From the NCBI GenBank assembly GCA_003454135.1, contig DMKW01000085.1, positions 4,058 to 22,341 of the forward strand: a DNA stretch of 18,284 bases. Reading direction: 5' to 3'. The DNA is from Microbacteriaceae bacterium. GTDB lineage: Bacteria; Actinomycetota; Actinomycetes; Actinomycetales; Microbacteriaceae. Shown here one piece after another: positions 6,246 through 14,132 of this stretch. The position numbers and the translations under genes were made by a program. The notes beneath the pieces are model-generated. The model did not search any database and was not told the DNA's origin. It was given only the letters and a program-made list of their open reading frames with translations. Position 1 is the stretch's first letter, and each line of letters starts with the position of its first letter.

Positions 6246-7433
6246 TCAGACGGGCTTCGGCACCTTCGGCGGAGTCGGGCGAACGATGCCGTCCCGCGGG
6301 GCCGGCAGGCTCGAGCCGTCGAGGGTGACGAGGGCCGGCAGGGTGTGGCCGAGCGGCTCGGGCCAGGGCATCGGGGCGACGGGCGAGGGCGTGGGGCTCG
6401 GCGGTGTCGGCTGCACGACGGTGGTGCCGTACGCGGGCGGCTTGGGGCGGGCGAGAGTCGGCTTCACCCGATCCGAGAGCGACGGCGCGTGGTCGACGCG
6501 AGGCACGCCGAACGGGGGAAGCCCGAGCAGGTCGACGATGGTCTTGGGGATCGACGCGTGGGAATGCCATTGCGGGTCGATGCCCTTCGCGACTTTGCCT
6601 CCGAACATGATGAGCGGGATGCGCGCTCCGCCGATCACCTGAAAACCGGCCGGGTGCAGGGCATCCGGCACCGTCTCGATCGCCGGTGTCGGCACCGAGT
6701 CTGCGTATCCGCCCCAGTCGTCCCAGGTGAGGATGAAGGTCGTGTCGTCCCACCCCCCTCCGTCGATCACGGCCTGCACCCTCTGCCAGACGAGGTCCTG
6801 CCCCTTCGTCGCGTAGGTCGGGTCGCTCACGTGCGGCGGATGTTCGTCGTAGCCGGCCGGGCTCCACACGTAGCAGACCTGCGGCAGCTCTCCCGCCTTC
6901 GCCATCGGCACGAAATCCTTCGGGGGAAACACATTCACCGAACCGGGGATGTTCGTGAGGCTCCTGTAGAACTTGGTGGGGTATCCGCTCTGGTCGGGAA
7001 ACGCCGCCCAGGTCACGTGGCCGGACTCCGCCACCGTGAAGATCGACGGGATGTCCCACACCGGGTGCGGTCCGAAGAACGGTGGGTTCTTGAGCGTGGG
7101 CATCTGGCCGCCGATGGCGAGCATGTGGCCCGGCGTTGAGTTGGATCCCGAGCCGAAGTGGTGGTCCGAGAAAGTGAACTCCTTGGCGAGCCAGCTGTAG
7201 AACGGGATGACCGTGTCGTTGTCGATCTGCGCGGCGAGGGCCGGGTAGTCGCCCATCGCGTAGTGCACCCACGCGTTCCGGTCGTGCGGCTGGTCGAAGT
7301 TCGGCGCTGCGCTCAACAGGTGACCGTTGTTCGCCACGGCGGCTCCCCACGCGGCGAGAGTGGGGAAATAGAAATCGGTGGTCTTGTTCTCTTGCAGAAA
7401 GACGATCACCCGATGTTCCGGAATCGCGACCAT
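6246..7433 (-). CDS. phosphoesterase family protein (phospholipase C / acid phosphatase type)
   Basis: The 395-residue protein follows the motif order of the phosphoesterase family (PLC/AcpA-like). It begins with VIVFLQENKTTDFYF (E15-N16 metal ligands) and continues with FTFSDHHFGSGSNSTPGHML near residue 87, where the family has its Ser/Thr nucleophile. Then come YDEHPPH near 194, WDDWGGYAD near 235 (equivalent of the DExGGxxDHV metal site, with the second half altered), and HSHASIPKTIVDLLGLP. A Pro-rich tail of about 60 residues ends the protein. Start choice: the ATG at 7433 has GGGAG 5 nt upstream. The frame is open to 7505 but shows no homology there. Unlike most relatives it has no signal peptide from either start, so secretion is uncertain. 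The substrate is unknown. Confidence 0.8.
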   Translation of the reverse strand: MVAIPEHRVIVFLQENKTTDFYFPTLAAWGAAVANNGHLLSAAPNFDQPHDRNAWVHYAMGDYPALAAQIDNDTVIPFYSWLAKEFTFSDHHFGSGSNSTPGHMLAIGGQMPTLKNPPFFGPHPVWDIPSIFTVAESGHVTWAAFPDQSGYPTKFYRSLTNIPGSVNVFPPKDFVPMAKAGELPQVCYVWSPAGYDEHPPHVSDPTYATKGQDLVWQRVQAVIDGGGWDDTTFILTWDDWGGYADSVPTPAIETVPDALHPAGFQVIGGARIPLIMFGGKVAKGIDPQWHSHASIPKTIVDLLGLPPFGVPRVDHAPSLSDRVKPTLARPKPPAYGTTVVQPTPPSPTPSPVAPMPWPEPLGHTLPALVTLDGSSLPAPRDGIVRPTPPKVPKPV

Positions 7434-7508
7434 GATTGCTCCCATTCCTTCACCACTAGCCAAGCACCGCGCGTCGCGCTCGACAAGGTGCGCGTGGGTG
7501 GACATCGG

Positions 7509-7541
7509 CGACCGCGTTCGGCGCGAGCGCGACGTCGGTCG
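7509..7541 (-). terminator. possible hairpin terminator at the end of the flagellar operon
   Basis: Right after the csrA stop, CGAC/GTCG (7509-7512, 7538-7541) and inner CGCG/CGCG arms (7513-7516, 7528-7531) can pair with a 6-nt bulge. There is no T-tract. It is suggested mainly by position at the operon end. Confidence 0.3.
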
Positions 7542-7542
7542 A

Positions 7543-7800
7543 CTACGCCTCGGCGGGAAGCTCCGGGGCCGACAGGAGTCCGAGGGCTGCCTTGATGCGC
7601 TCCTCGCCCGCTTCGTCGGCCTGAGCTGCCTCGAGGTTCGCCTCGGTCACCGCCCGCAGCACCTCTTCGCGCTGGATCTTGACGCCCTTGGGCGCGTCGA
7701 TGCCGATCCGGATGCCGTCGCCGCGGCTGTCAAGAATGGTGATGACAATGTCGTCGCCAATGAGAATGCGCTCTCCGGCCTTACGTGTCAGCACCAGCAT
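7543..7800 (-). CDS. csrA: CsrA, RNA-binding carbon storage/flagellar regulator
   Basis: The protein is 85 residues. The first 60 align along their length with CsrA (MLVLTRKAGERILIGDDI, then DAPKGVKIQREEV). The RNA-contacting residues Leu4, Arg6 and Arg44 are all present. CsrA dimers bind GGA-containing hairpins and usually block translation. In Gram-positive bacteria the main target is flagellin mRNA, and the antagonist is FliW, which is not in this window. A charged, Ala/Glu-rich C-terminal tail (about residues 55-85) is longer than in E. coli (61 residues in total). It may bind FliW, as the extension does in Bacillus. csrA is the last gene of the flagellar block, 4 nt after the FlhF-like gene, so it is probably co-transcribed with the export apparatus. 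Confidence 0.95.
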   Translation of the reverse strand: MLVLTRKAGERILIGDDIVITILDSRGDGIRIGIDAPKGVKIQREEVLRAVTEANLEAAQADEAGEERIKAALGLLSAPELPAEA

Positions 7801-7804
7801 CTGG

Positions 7805-8665
7805 TCAGCCTACCGAACCGCTTTCCACCCAGCCGACCTGAAGCCCGAGCTCGTTGACCGTGTTGGGGCTCGAAGTTGCTCCGCGGCCGATCACGGCCAC
7901 GGCATCCACGTGCACGACGGTCGAGACCGCGCTCACCCAGCGAGCCGTGTCCGCCGGCTTTCTGCCGACATCCACCGCGACCCAGACCTGGTCCCCCTGC
8001 AGGAATTCGAGCGCATCGGATCCGGCCTCGTCGAGCCCGATGCGCTGCAGACCGAGCGCAACGATGACGCCGTACTGGTCGCGGACGCCCTGGGCCCGGG
8101 CGGCGAGCACCCCGCGGCGATCGTTCAACCGCTTGACACCGTCTGAGGAGCATTCGCCGGCAACCCGCAGCTCGGACGACCCGGAGGCGAGCGCCATCTC
8201 GCGCGCGATCGTGAGCGCGTCATTGCCCAGGCCGACGACGATCACGAGGTCGCCCGGCGCCGAGAGTGGCGCCTGCAGCCGAGGCGCACGCGCGGTCACA
8301 ACCGGCAGGCCCGGCGCGGTGTTGAGGGTGAGGTCGGCCATGATCGTGTCGAAACTCGCCGACGACGTGGAGACGTGGGGCACAGGGTCGGCGTGCCGGA
8401 TTCGGGCCTCGGCGCTGTCGGCGTCGTCGAGCAGCAGGGCGAGCCCGGCTCGCATCGGCAGGTCGAAGGAGTGCGCGTCCGTCGCGGTGCCGTCCGGAAC
8501 ATCCACATCGATCTCGAAGCGACGCTGGGCGAAGAAGCCCTGGATGCCGCCCGATGTGACCGCGCGCACTGCGACGACCTTGGCGTACGGCCCGTGCTCC
8601 TCGAGCACGCGCGTGTTCAACTCGTCGAGCGACGGCCCCTCAAGCTGAAATCGATTCGGTGACAC
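7805..8665 (-). CDS. FlhF-like protein with degenerate GTPase domain
   Basis: The gene encodes 286 residues and starts at a GTG that overlaps the end of flhA by 26 nt. The N-terminus resembles the FlhF B-domain: FQLEGPSLDELNTRVLEEHG, then AVTSGGIQGFFAQRRFEID. The second half has the outline of an SRP-type GTPase. VIVVGLGNDALTIAREMALA (141-160) sits where FlhF has GPTGxGKTTTIAKLA. VWVAVDVGRKPADT (227-240) is at the switch region, and ATSSPNTVNELGLQVGWVES (263-282) is close to the conserved FlhF C-terminal strand. The GKT of the P-loop is absent, so GTP hydrolysis is unlikely. FlhF normally sets the number and place of flagella, and its gene normally follows flhA, as here. The assignment rests on context plus partial motifs. 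An unrelated actinobacterial flagellar protein is the alternative. Confidence 0.6.
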   Translation of the reverse strand: MSPNRFQLEGPSLDELNTRVLEEHGPYAKVVAVRAVTSGGIQGFFAQRRFEIDVDVPDGTATDAHSFDLPMRAGLALLLDDADSAEARIRHADPVPHVSTSSASFDTIMADLTLNTAPGLPVVTARAPRLQAPLSAPGDLVIVVGLGNDALTIAREMALASGSSELRVAGECSSDGVKRLNDRRGVLAARAQGVRDQYGVIVALGLQRIGLDEAGSDALEFLQGDQVWVAVDVGRKPADTARWVSAVSTVVHVDAVAVIGRGATSSPNTVNELGLQVGWVESGSVG

Positions 8666-10688
8666 GCACCACTCCCACGGTCTCGATGTTCACATTGGCG
8701 GAGGTGACCTCCTGGTAGGAGAGCACGGGCAGGCCACCGGTCTGGGCAGAGACGAGGCGGCGAATCGCCGGGCGAAGCGCCGGTGCGCACACCAGTACGC
8801 CGGAGGAACCGGTCGCCTCGAGTCGCGCCACGACCTCCTTGGTCGAGTTGAGCACCGCCTCGAGGCCCGCCTGGTCCATCACGATCTGGGTGCCGAGCTC
8901 CGAGGGCCGCATCGCCTCGAGCATCGACTGCTCGAGCATCGGATCGATCATGATCACGCGCAGGGTCTGGCCGTCCAGGTGGCTTGCGGTGAGGGCCGGC
9001 CCAAGCGCGAAGCGCGCGGTCTCGATGAGCCCCTCCGGGTCCGTCGACACCTTCGCACGCAGCGAGAGGGCTTCGTAGATTCGCGGGAGGTCGTTGATAG
9101 GCACCTGCTCCATGAGCAGCCCCTGCAGCACGCGCTGCACCTCGGCGAGGGTGAGCAGTGCGGGCACGAGCTCGTCGACGGCGGAAGGGTTGACCTCCTT
9201 GACCCCCTCGGTGAGCACGCGCACGTCCTCGCGAGTGAGCAACCGGGCCGCGTTGCTCGTGATGATCGACGAGAGGTGCGTGACGACGACCGAGACGCGG
9301 TCGATCACAGTCGCACCCGTCATCTCGGCGCTGTGGCGCATCTCGCTCGGCACCCACTTGCCGGCGAGGCCGAAGACCGGTTCGATCGTCACGGGGCCGG
9401 GGAGCGAGTCGAGCGCGTCGCCGAGGGCGAGCACCTTTCCGGCCGGCGCCACACCGCGGCCGGCCTCGACTCCGGCGATGCGGATCACATAGGTCGACGG
9501 CGGGAGGTCGATGCTGTCCCGCGTGCGCACGGGCGGCACGACCATTCCGAGGTCGATGGCGATCTTGCGACGCAGCGACCGCACCCGCGCGAGCAGGTCG
9601 TCCGACGCGTCCGAGACGATGTCGACGAGATCCGGCGCGAGCAGAATCTCGAGGGCGTGCACGCGCATCTGTTCGATGAGCGACTCGGTGGTCACCGCCC
9701 GCGACGAGTCAGACTGGCTGGATGCCGCGCTTTCGAGCGTGAGCTTCGCCGCCTCGCGCACCTTGATCCGCTGTGCCACGAGCAGCAGACTCGCCCCGAC
9801 GACGACGAAGGGGATGATGGGCATGCCGGGGATGAGCGCCATGAGGATGGCCGCGCACCCGGCGATCATGAGGGCGTTTCTCGACTGGGTGAGCTGCGCG
9901 GACGCGGTGGACCCGATGTCGGATTCGGCGTTCGACCTCGTGACGATCATGCCGGTGGAGACCGCCATGAGCAGCGCCGGGATCTGGGTGACAAGACCGT
10001 CGCCGATCGTGAGGAGCGTGTACTTGGCCACCGCGTCGCCGATCGACAGGCCGCCCTGCAGCATCCCGATCGCGATCCCGCCCACGATGTTGATGATGAT
10101 GATGATAATTCCGGCGATCGCGTCGCCCTTGACGAACTTGGACGCGCCATCCATCGCGCCGTAGAAGTCCGCCTCGGCCGAGACCTCGGCGCGGCGCTCC
10201 CTGGCCTGCGTGTCGGTGATCAGCCCCGCGTTGAGGTCGGCGTCGATCGCCATCTGCTTGCCGGGCATGGCGTCGAGGGTGAATCGCGCGCCCACCTCGG
10301 CGACGCGTTCGGCGCCCTTCGTGACCACGACGAACTGGATCACCACGAGGATGAGGAAGATGACGGCGCCGATGATGATGGAGCCGCCGACGGCGACGTG
10401 TCCGAACGCGCCGATCACCTCGCCCGCATAGCCCTGACCGAGCACGAGTCGCGTCGAGGCGACGTTGAGGCCGAGGCGGAACAGGGTCGCCACGAGCAGC
10501 AGCGACGGGAACACCGAGAAATCGAGCGGTTTCTTCACGAACATCGTCGTCAGCAGCGTGACGAGCGCGAGCATGATGTTGAGGATGATGAGCACGTCGA
10601 GCACGACGGCCGGAACCGGCACGACGAGCAGCAGGATGATGCCGACGACCCCCACCGGAACGGCGAGCTTCGAGAGATTTCGGTACAC
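8640..10688 (-). CDS. flhA: FlhA, flagellar export gate subunit
   Basis: The 682-residue protein has the normal FlhA layout. About eight transmembrane helices occupy residues 1-320, starting VPVGVVGIILLLVVPVPAVV. The FHIPEP cytoplasmic signature RFTLDAMPGKQMAIDADLNA lies near 134-153, and FRLGLNVASTRLVL is also present. The large soluble C-terminal domain (about 330-682) docks chaperone-substrate complexes and, with FlhB, selects export substrates. FlhA forms the nonameric ring of the flagellar type III export gate and couples the proton gradient to export. The GTG start at 10688 is 1 nt after the flhB stop. Its Shine-Dalgarno AGGAGG, at 8 nt spacing, lies inside flhB. The length is the family norm and there are no internal defects. 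Confidence 0.97.
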   Translation of the reverse strand: MYRNLSKLAVPVGVVGIILLLVVPVPAVVLDVLIILNIMLALVTLLTTMFVKKPLDFSVFPSLLLVATLFRLGLNVASTRLVLGQGYAGEVIGAFGHVAVGGSIIIGAVIFLILVVIQFVVVTKGAERVAEVGARFTLDAMPGKQMAIDADLNAGLITDTQARERRAEVSAEADFYGAMDGASKFVKGDAIAGIIIIIINIVGGIAIGMLQGGLSIGDAVAKYTLLTIGDGLVTQIPALLMAVSTGMIVTRSNAESDIGSTASAQLTQSRNALMIAGCAAILMALIPGMPIIPFVVVGASLLLVAQRIKVREAAKLTLESAASSQSDSSRAVTTESLIEQMRVHALEILLAPDLVDIVSDASDDLLARVRSLRRKIAIDLGMVVPPVRTRDSIDLPPSTYVIRIAGVEAGRGVAPAGKVLALGDALDSLPGPVTIEPVFGLAGKWVPSEMRHSAEMTGATVIDRVSVVVTHLSSIITSNAARLLTREDVRVLTEGVKEVNPSAVDELVPALLTLAEVQRVLQGLLMEQVPINDLPRIYEALSLRAKVSTDPEGLIETARFALGPALTASHLDGQTLRVIMIDPMLEQSMLEAMRPSELGTQIVMDQAGLEAVLNSTKEVVARLEATGSSGVLVCAPALRPAIRRLVSAQTGGLPVLSYQEVTSANVNIETVGVVRVTESISA

Positions 10689-10689
10689 G

Positions 10690-11787
10690 TCAGTGGCCTC
10701 CTGCGGTCATCGTGAGTTGGGGCATTTGGTGCACTCCCTGGCCCGAGCCTCGCGTTCGCAGCGCGAGCACGAAGGCGAGAACCCGGGCGACGGCGTTGTA
10801 GAGCTCGACGGGGATCTCCTCGCCCAGGTCGCATGCGGAGTGCAGCGCCCTCGCGAGCGGGATGTCTTTGACGATCGGCACGCGATCGGCCTCCGCCTGT
10901 TCGCGGATGCGCAGGGCGATCACCCCGGCACCCTTTGCGACGACGCGCGGCGCCGACTTGCCCGGTTCGTAGGTGATCGCCACGGCGAAGTGGGTGGGGT
11001 TGACGAGCACGACGTCGGAGGTGGCGACGGCCGCGATCATGCGGTTGCGGCTGATCGCGAGTTGCCGCGAACGGCGCTGCGACTTGATCAGCGGGTCACC
11101 CTCTGAGCTCCTGTTCTCGTCTCGCACTTCCTTCTTCGTCATGCGGGTTCTCTTGCGGTTGCGGCGAATCACGACGACGACGTCGGCCGCGGCGAGGATG
11201 AGACCGGCGGCCACCGCGGACTGTACGAGCGAACCAGTGCCGTCACCCGCGGCCTTGATGAGCGCCGAGGCCGGCAGGCCGCCCGCCGTCATGAGGATCG
11301 GCATAAGACCCTGGATCACGCTCATGAGCACGAGGCCGACGACGACGGTCTTGAGCAGGGCCTTGAACCCCTGCCACGCCGCCTCGGCACCGAAGGTGCG
11401 CTTGACGCCGCTGAGCAGGTTGAACTGCTCGAACTTGCCGGCGAACTTCGTGAAGTGGATGCCGCCCTGCACCGCAGCCGCCGCGAGCACGGCCACCGCG
11501 ACCACGATGAGCATGGGCAGGATCACCGTGCCCATCGAGGCGAGGCCGGCGCCGAGCGCCTCCATGACCTTCGTCGGGTCGGGGTTCATCGCGGCGCCTG
11601 TGACAGCCGCGAACTGGGCGGATGCCGCGGTCGCCCCGGCCGAGACCGTGGCCGGGATCATGACGGCGGCCGTGCCAACCCCAACCCACGCGGTGAGGTC
11701 CTGCGACTTGGAGAGCTGCCCCTTCGAGCGCACCTCCTTCATGCGCTTCTGGGTGGCCTGTTCGGTCTTTTCGCCGGAGTCGCTCAA
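10690..11787 (-). CDS. flhB: FlhB, flagellar export specificity switch protein
   Basis: The 365-residue protein has the N-terminal GEKTEQATQKRMKEVRSKGQ signature, four hydrophobic segments to about residue 210, and a cytoplasmic domain. That domain contains the autocleavage motif NPTH at 263-266 (VVLVNPTHFAVAITYE), followed by APRVVAKGAGVIALRIREQA and VPIVKDIPLARALH. Cleavage between Asn and Pro switches export from rod/hook to filament substrates, so this protein should be functional. The start is a TTG directly abutting the fliR TAG. GGGGG about 8 nt upstream can serve as Shine-Dalgarno, and no ATG or GTG suits the conserved N-terminus. The rare start may lower expression relative to fliR. 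Confidence 0.96.
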   Translation of the reverse strand: MSDSGEKTEQATQKRMKEVRSKGQLSKSQDLTAWVGVGTAAVMIPATVSAGATAASAQFAAVTGAAMNPDPTKVMEALGAGLASMGTVILPMLIVVAVAVLAAAAVQGGIHFTKFAGKFEQFNLLSGVKRTFGAEAAWQGFKALLKTVVVGLVLMSVIQGLMPILMTAGGLPASALIKAAGDGTGSLVQSAVAAGLILAAADVVVVIRRNRKRTRMTKKEVRDENRSSEGDPLIKSQRRSRQLAISRNRMIAAVATSDVVLVNPTHFAVAITYEPGKSAPRVVAKGAGVIALRIREQAEADRVPIVKDIPLARALHSACDLGEEIPVELYNAVARVLAFVLALRTRGSGQGVHQMPQLTMTAGGH

Positions 11788-12555
11788 CTACTTCACCCCC
11801 ACGAGTGCGCCAACCGCATCGCCCGCGACCGACTCGATGATGCGCGGCATCGCCGCGAACACGACGGAGCCGAGGGTGAGGGTGATCAGGATCTTGAGCG
11901 GAAAGCCGAGGGCGAAGGCGTTGAGCGCCGGCGCGACGCGAGTGAGCAGGCCGAGTCCGGCATCCGCGAGAAAGAGCACGACGATGAGCGGTCCGGCGAT
12001 CTGCAGGGCGGCGAGCAGCATCTGGCCGACCGCGGCCGTCACGACGGCGAGGGGAGCGGCCAGATTCACGCCGCCCGCTACCGGCAGTGCAGTGAAGCTG
12101 CGGGCGAGCCCCCCGACGATGAGCTGGTAGCCGCCGGAGGTGAAGAGCAGGGCGAGCGCCGTCATCTGGAAGAGGCGCGTGTACTGGGCGCCGTTGATCA
12201 TGAGCTGAGGGTCGTAGCCTTGCGCGAGCTGGAATCCGCCGAACAGGTCGATGAGGTTGCCGGCCGACTGCACCGCCGAGAAGACGAGCATCACGAGAAA
12301 GCCGAGGAGTAAGCCTCCGACGAGTTCGATGAGCAGGGAAATGATGAACTGGCCGGTGTTGGGCGACACGTAGTTGCGCGCCACCTGCGGGGCCACCGCG
12401 AGCGCGAGCCCAAGGCCCAGCATCGCCTTGATCCTCAGCGGGAACGCGTTGTGCGAGAACGGCGGCGCGATCACGAGAAAGGCGATCATACGCACCGAGG
12501 CGAGCATCACGGCTTCGATCCACTGAAAGTTGAGCGTGATCGCCACGTCAGCCAC
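11788..12555 (-). CDS. fliR: FliR, flagellar export gate subunit
   Basis: The 255-residue membrane protein begins VAITLNFQWIEAVMLASVRM and continues FLVIAPPFSHNAFPLRIKAML, the conserved FliR opening. About six hydrophobic helices follow, including GFLVMLVFSAVQSAGNLIDL. The C-terminal stretch VAPALNAFALGFPLKILITL is a strong family mark. FliR joins five FliP and four FliQ subunits to form the export channel. It overlaps the fliQ end by 8 nt and uses GTG at 12555. A GTG three codons later is possible. The order fliP-fliQ-fliR-flhB-flhA is the standard one. Confidence 0.96.
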   Translation of the reverse strand: MADVAITLNFQWIEAVMLASVRMIAFLVIAPPFSHNAFPLRIKAMLGLGLALAVAPQVARNYVSPNTGQFIISLLIELVGGLLLGFLVMLVFSAVQSAGNLIDLFGGFQLAQGYDPQLMINGAQYTRLFQMTALALLFTSGGYQLIVGGLARSFTALPVAGGVNLAAPLAVVTAAVGQMLLAALQIAGPLIVVLFLADAGLGLLTRVAPALNAFALGFPLKILITLTLGSVVFAAMPRIIESVAGDAVGALVGVK

Positions 12556-12823
12556 CGCCGAGCAGCGACGGGATCTTGTCGAACATGGCTTGCGTGAACG
12601 AGACCAGCTCCGAGATCATCCAGTGCCCGGAGACGATGAGCGCCACCGCGACGGCGATCGCCTTGGGCACGAATGACAGCGTCACCTCCTGGATCTGGGT
12701 GATCGACTGCAGGAGTGAGATGGCGAAGCCGACGACGAGCGCGGTCACGAGGATCGGCGCGGCGAGCTTGGCGGCCACGATGAGGCCCTGCAGGGCGATG
12801 TCCATGACCGCGTTGGTGTTCAT
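12548..12823 (-). CDS. fliQ: FliQ, flagellar export gate subunit
   Basis: The protein has 91 residues and two hydrophobic helices (about 12-35 and 50-73). The segment between them, LLQSITQIQEVTLSFVPKAI, is the best conserved part of FliQ. Size and pattern match the family (about 89 residues). It forms part of the FliPQR export channel in the membrane. The ATG shares one base with the fliP TGA (TGATG), and the 3' end overlaps fliR, so translation is probably coupled on both sides. Confidence 0.96.
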   Translation of the reverse strand: MNTNAVMDIALQGLIVAAKLAAPILVTALVVGFAISLLQSITQIQEVTLSFVPKAIAVAVALIVSGHWMISELVSFTQAMFDKIPSLLGGG

Positions 12824-13662
12824 CAGCCCCCCTTGTAACTGGAGATGAGGGTCGTGATGATGAGCCCCCAGCCGTCGACGAGCACGAAGAGCAGTATCTT
12901 GAACGGCAGCGAGATCATCACGGGTGGGAGCATCATCATGCCCATCGACATGAGGGCCGCGGAGACGACAAGGTCGATCACGAGGAACGGCACGAAGATC
13001 ACGAAGCCGATGATGAAGGCGGCGCGCAGCTCGGAGATCATGAAGGCAGGCACGAGGGTCAGCAGCGAGACGGATTCCGGATTCTTGGGGTTCGCCTGGC
13101 CGGCGGCCCGGGTCATGAGCGCGAGATCCTCTTCGCGAGTGTGGGCGAGCATGAACTTGCGCAGGGGCGCTGACGCGAGGTTCACCGCGTCGGCGAAATT
13201 CAGGTGGCCGTTGAGGTAGGGCTGCACCGCGTGGTTGTTGATGTCGGTGAGGATGGGCGCCATGATGAACAGCGTCAGGAAGAGGGCGAGCCCGGCGAGC
13301 ACCTGGTTGGGCGGGATGGATGGCAACGCGAGCGCGTTGCGGGCCATCGCGAGCACGACGAAGATCTTGGTGAACGACGTCATCATGAGCAGTAGCGCCG
13401 GTGCGACCGAGAGCAGCGTGATTCCGACGAGTGTGACGACCGCGGAGGACGGCGTGCCGTCCGGACCGTTGATGTTCACGGACAGGCCGCCGCCGCCATC
13501 CGGCACGATCGGGCCGACGGGAGGTGTCGGGGGCGTGACGGCCGCGTGACTCGCCCCGCCCGTCATCATGATGATTGCTGCGGCCACCACGATCGCGAGC
13601 AGCGCCATCACCACTATCCTCGCCGCCCGGTTGGAAAGCCAGGGCGTCGTCGGGGCCTTCAT
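12823..13662 (-). CDS. fliP: FliP, flagellar export gate subunit
   Basis: From the ATG at 13662 the protein has 279 residues. It opens with a cleavable-type signal peptide (MALLAIVVAAAIIMMTGGAS followed by HAA), as in other FliP proteins. A short Pro/Gly periplasmic stretch follows, then the core: TSFTKIFVVLAMARNAL, PPNQVLAGLALFLTLFIMAP, and near the end PFLVIDLVVSAALMSMGMMM with LPPVMISLPFKILLFVLVDG. FliP pentamers line the export pore. The start is chosen because ATG overlaps the fliO TGA (ATGA) and has GGAAGG upstream. The frame is open to 13698, but that would overlap fliO by 40 nt without any conserved sequence. Confidence 0.96.
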   Translation of the reverse strand: MKAPTTPWLSNRAARIVVMALLAIVVAAAIIMMTGGASHAAVTPPTPPVGPIVPDGGGGLSVNINGPDGTPSSAVVTLVGITLLSVAPALLLMMTSFTKIFVVLAMARNALALPSIPPNQVLAGLALFLTLFIMAPILTDINNHAVQPYLNGHLNFADAVNLASAPLRKFMLAHTREEDLALMTRAAGQANPKNPESVSLLTLVPAFMISELRAAFIIGFVIFVPFLVIDLVVSAALMSMGMMMLPPVMISLPFKILLFVLVDGWGLIITTLISSYKGG

Positions 13663-14132
13663 CGGCCCTTCCGGAGCGCCGAGGCGGCGCGCTTCCACGT
13701 CGTGGGCGACAGGATCGAGCCGCCGAGGGCTCCGGTCGCGAGAACGCCCGTGCCGAGCGGGTCCCGCCCGAGTGCGGCGCCGTCCGCGTCGGCCAACGCG
13801 CGGCCGAACGCCGCCGCCGAGCCGGTCGCGGCCTGCGGAACGGCGGTAAGCCGCACGGGTTCGGTCTCGGCCACGATCGGCGTCGGGAGCTCGCTCGTGT
13901 TGAGCACTGTCACCGACTGTTCGGTGACTCCGAGGAGGAATCGCTTGCCGTCGACATCCAGCACAACGACGGAAGCCTTGGGGGCGATCACCTGGCGAGT
14001 GACGACGGAGACGAGTTTCGTGGCCCGTGCCGCCCTCGGCCCCTTCGTGAGGCGCCGCTGCAGCATCCAGAGCGCTCCGAGCACGGCGGCCAGGGAGAGC
14101 AGGACGCGCAGCGCGAGAAAAACGGACTCCAT
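13659..14132 (-). CDS. fliO: FliO, flagellar export assembly protein
   Basis: The 157-residue protein has one N-terminal membrane helix (residues about 4-23, FLALRVLLSLAAVLGALWML). A basic stretch follows, then a small beta domain (VSVVTRQVIAPKASVVVLDV, then GKRFLLGVTEQSVTVLN) characteristic of FliO. The remaining C-terminal half is Ala/Gly-rich and low in complexity. FliO helps assemble the FliP ring before FliQ and FliR join. Sequence conservation in FliO is weak, so the call rests on the GVTEQSVTVL motif, the topology and the fliN-fliO-fliP order. The ATG abuts the fliN TAA. Confidence 0.9.
   Translation of the reverse strand: MESVFLALRVLLSLAAVLGALWMLQRRLTKGPRAARATKLVSVVTRQVIAPKASVVVLDVDGKRFLLGVTEQSVTVLNTSELPTPIVAETEPVRLTAVPQAATGSAAAFGRALADADGAALGRDPLGTGVLATGALGGSILSPTTWKRAASALRKGR

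Noticed and set aside
5622..7139. Plus-strand open frame of 505 codons across the FMN-binding and phosphoesterase genes
   Set aside because: It crosses an intergenic region and two well-supported minus-strand genes; no domain is visible.
10088..10110. GAT/ATG-rich short repeat (gatgatgatgat) as a tandem repeat element
   Set aside because: It encodes a run of Ile (AIIIIIINIV) in an FlhA transmembrane helix on the other strand; simple codon repetition explains it.
8979..10715. Long plus-strand open frame of 578 codons opposite flhA
   Set aside because: It mirrors flhA, its product is a low-complexity Arg/Asp/His/Glu-rich chain with no domain, and FlhA on the other strand is unmistakable. High GC keeps antisense frames open.
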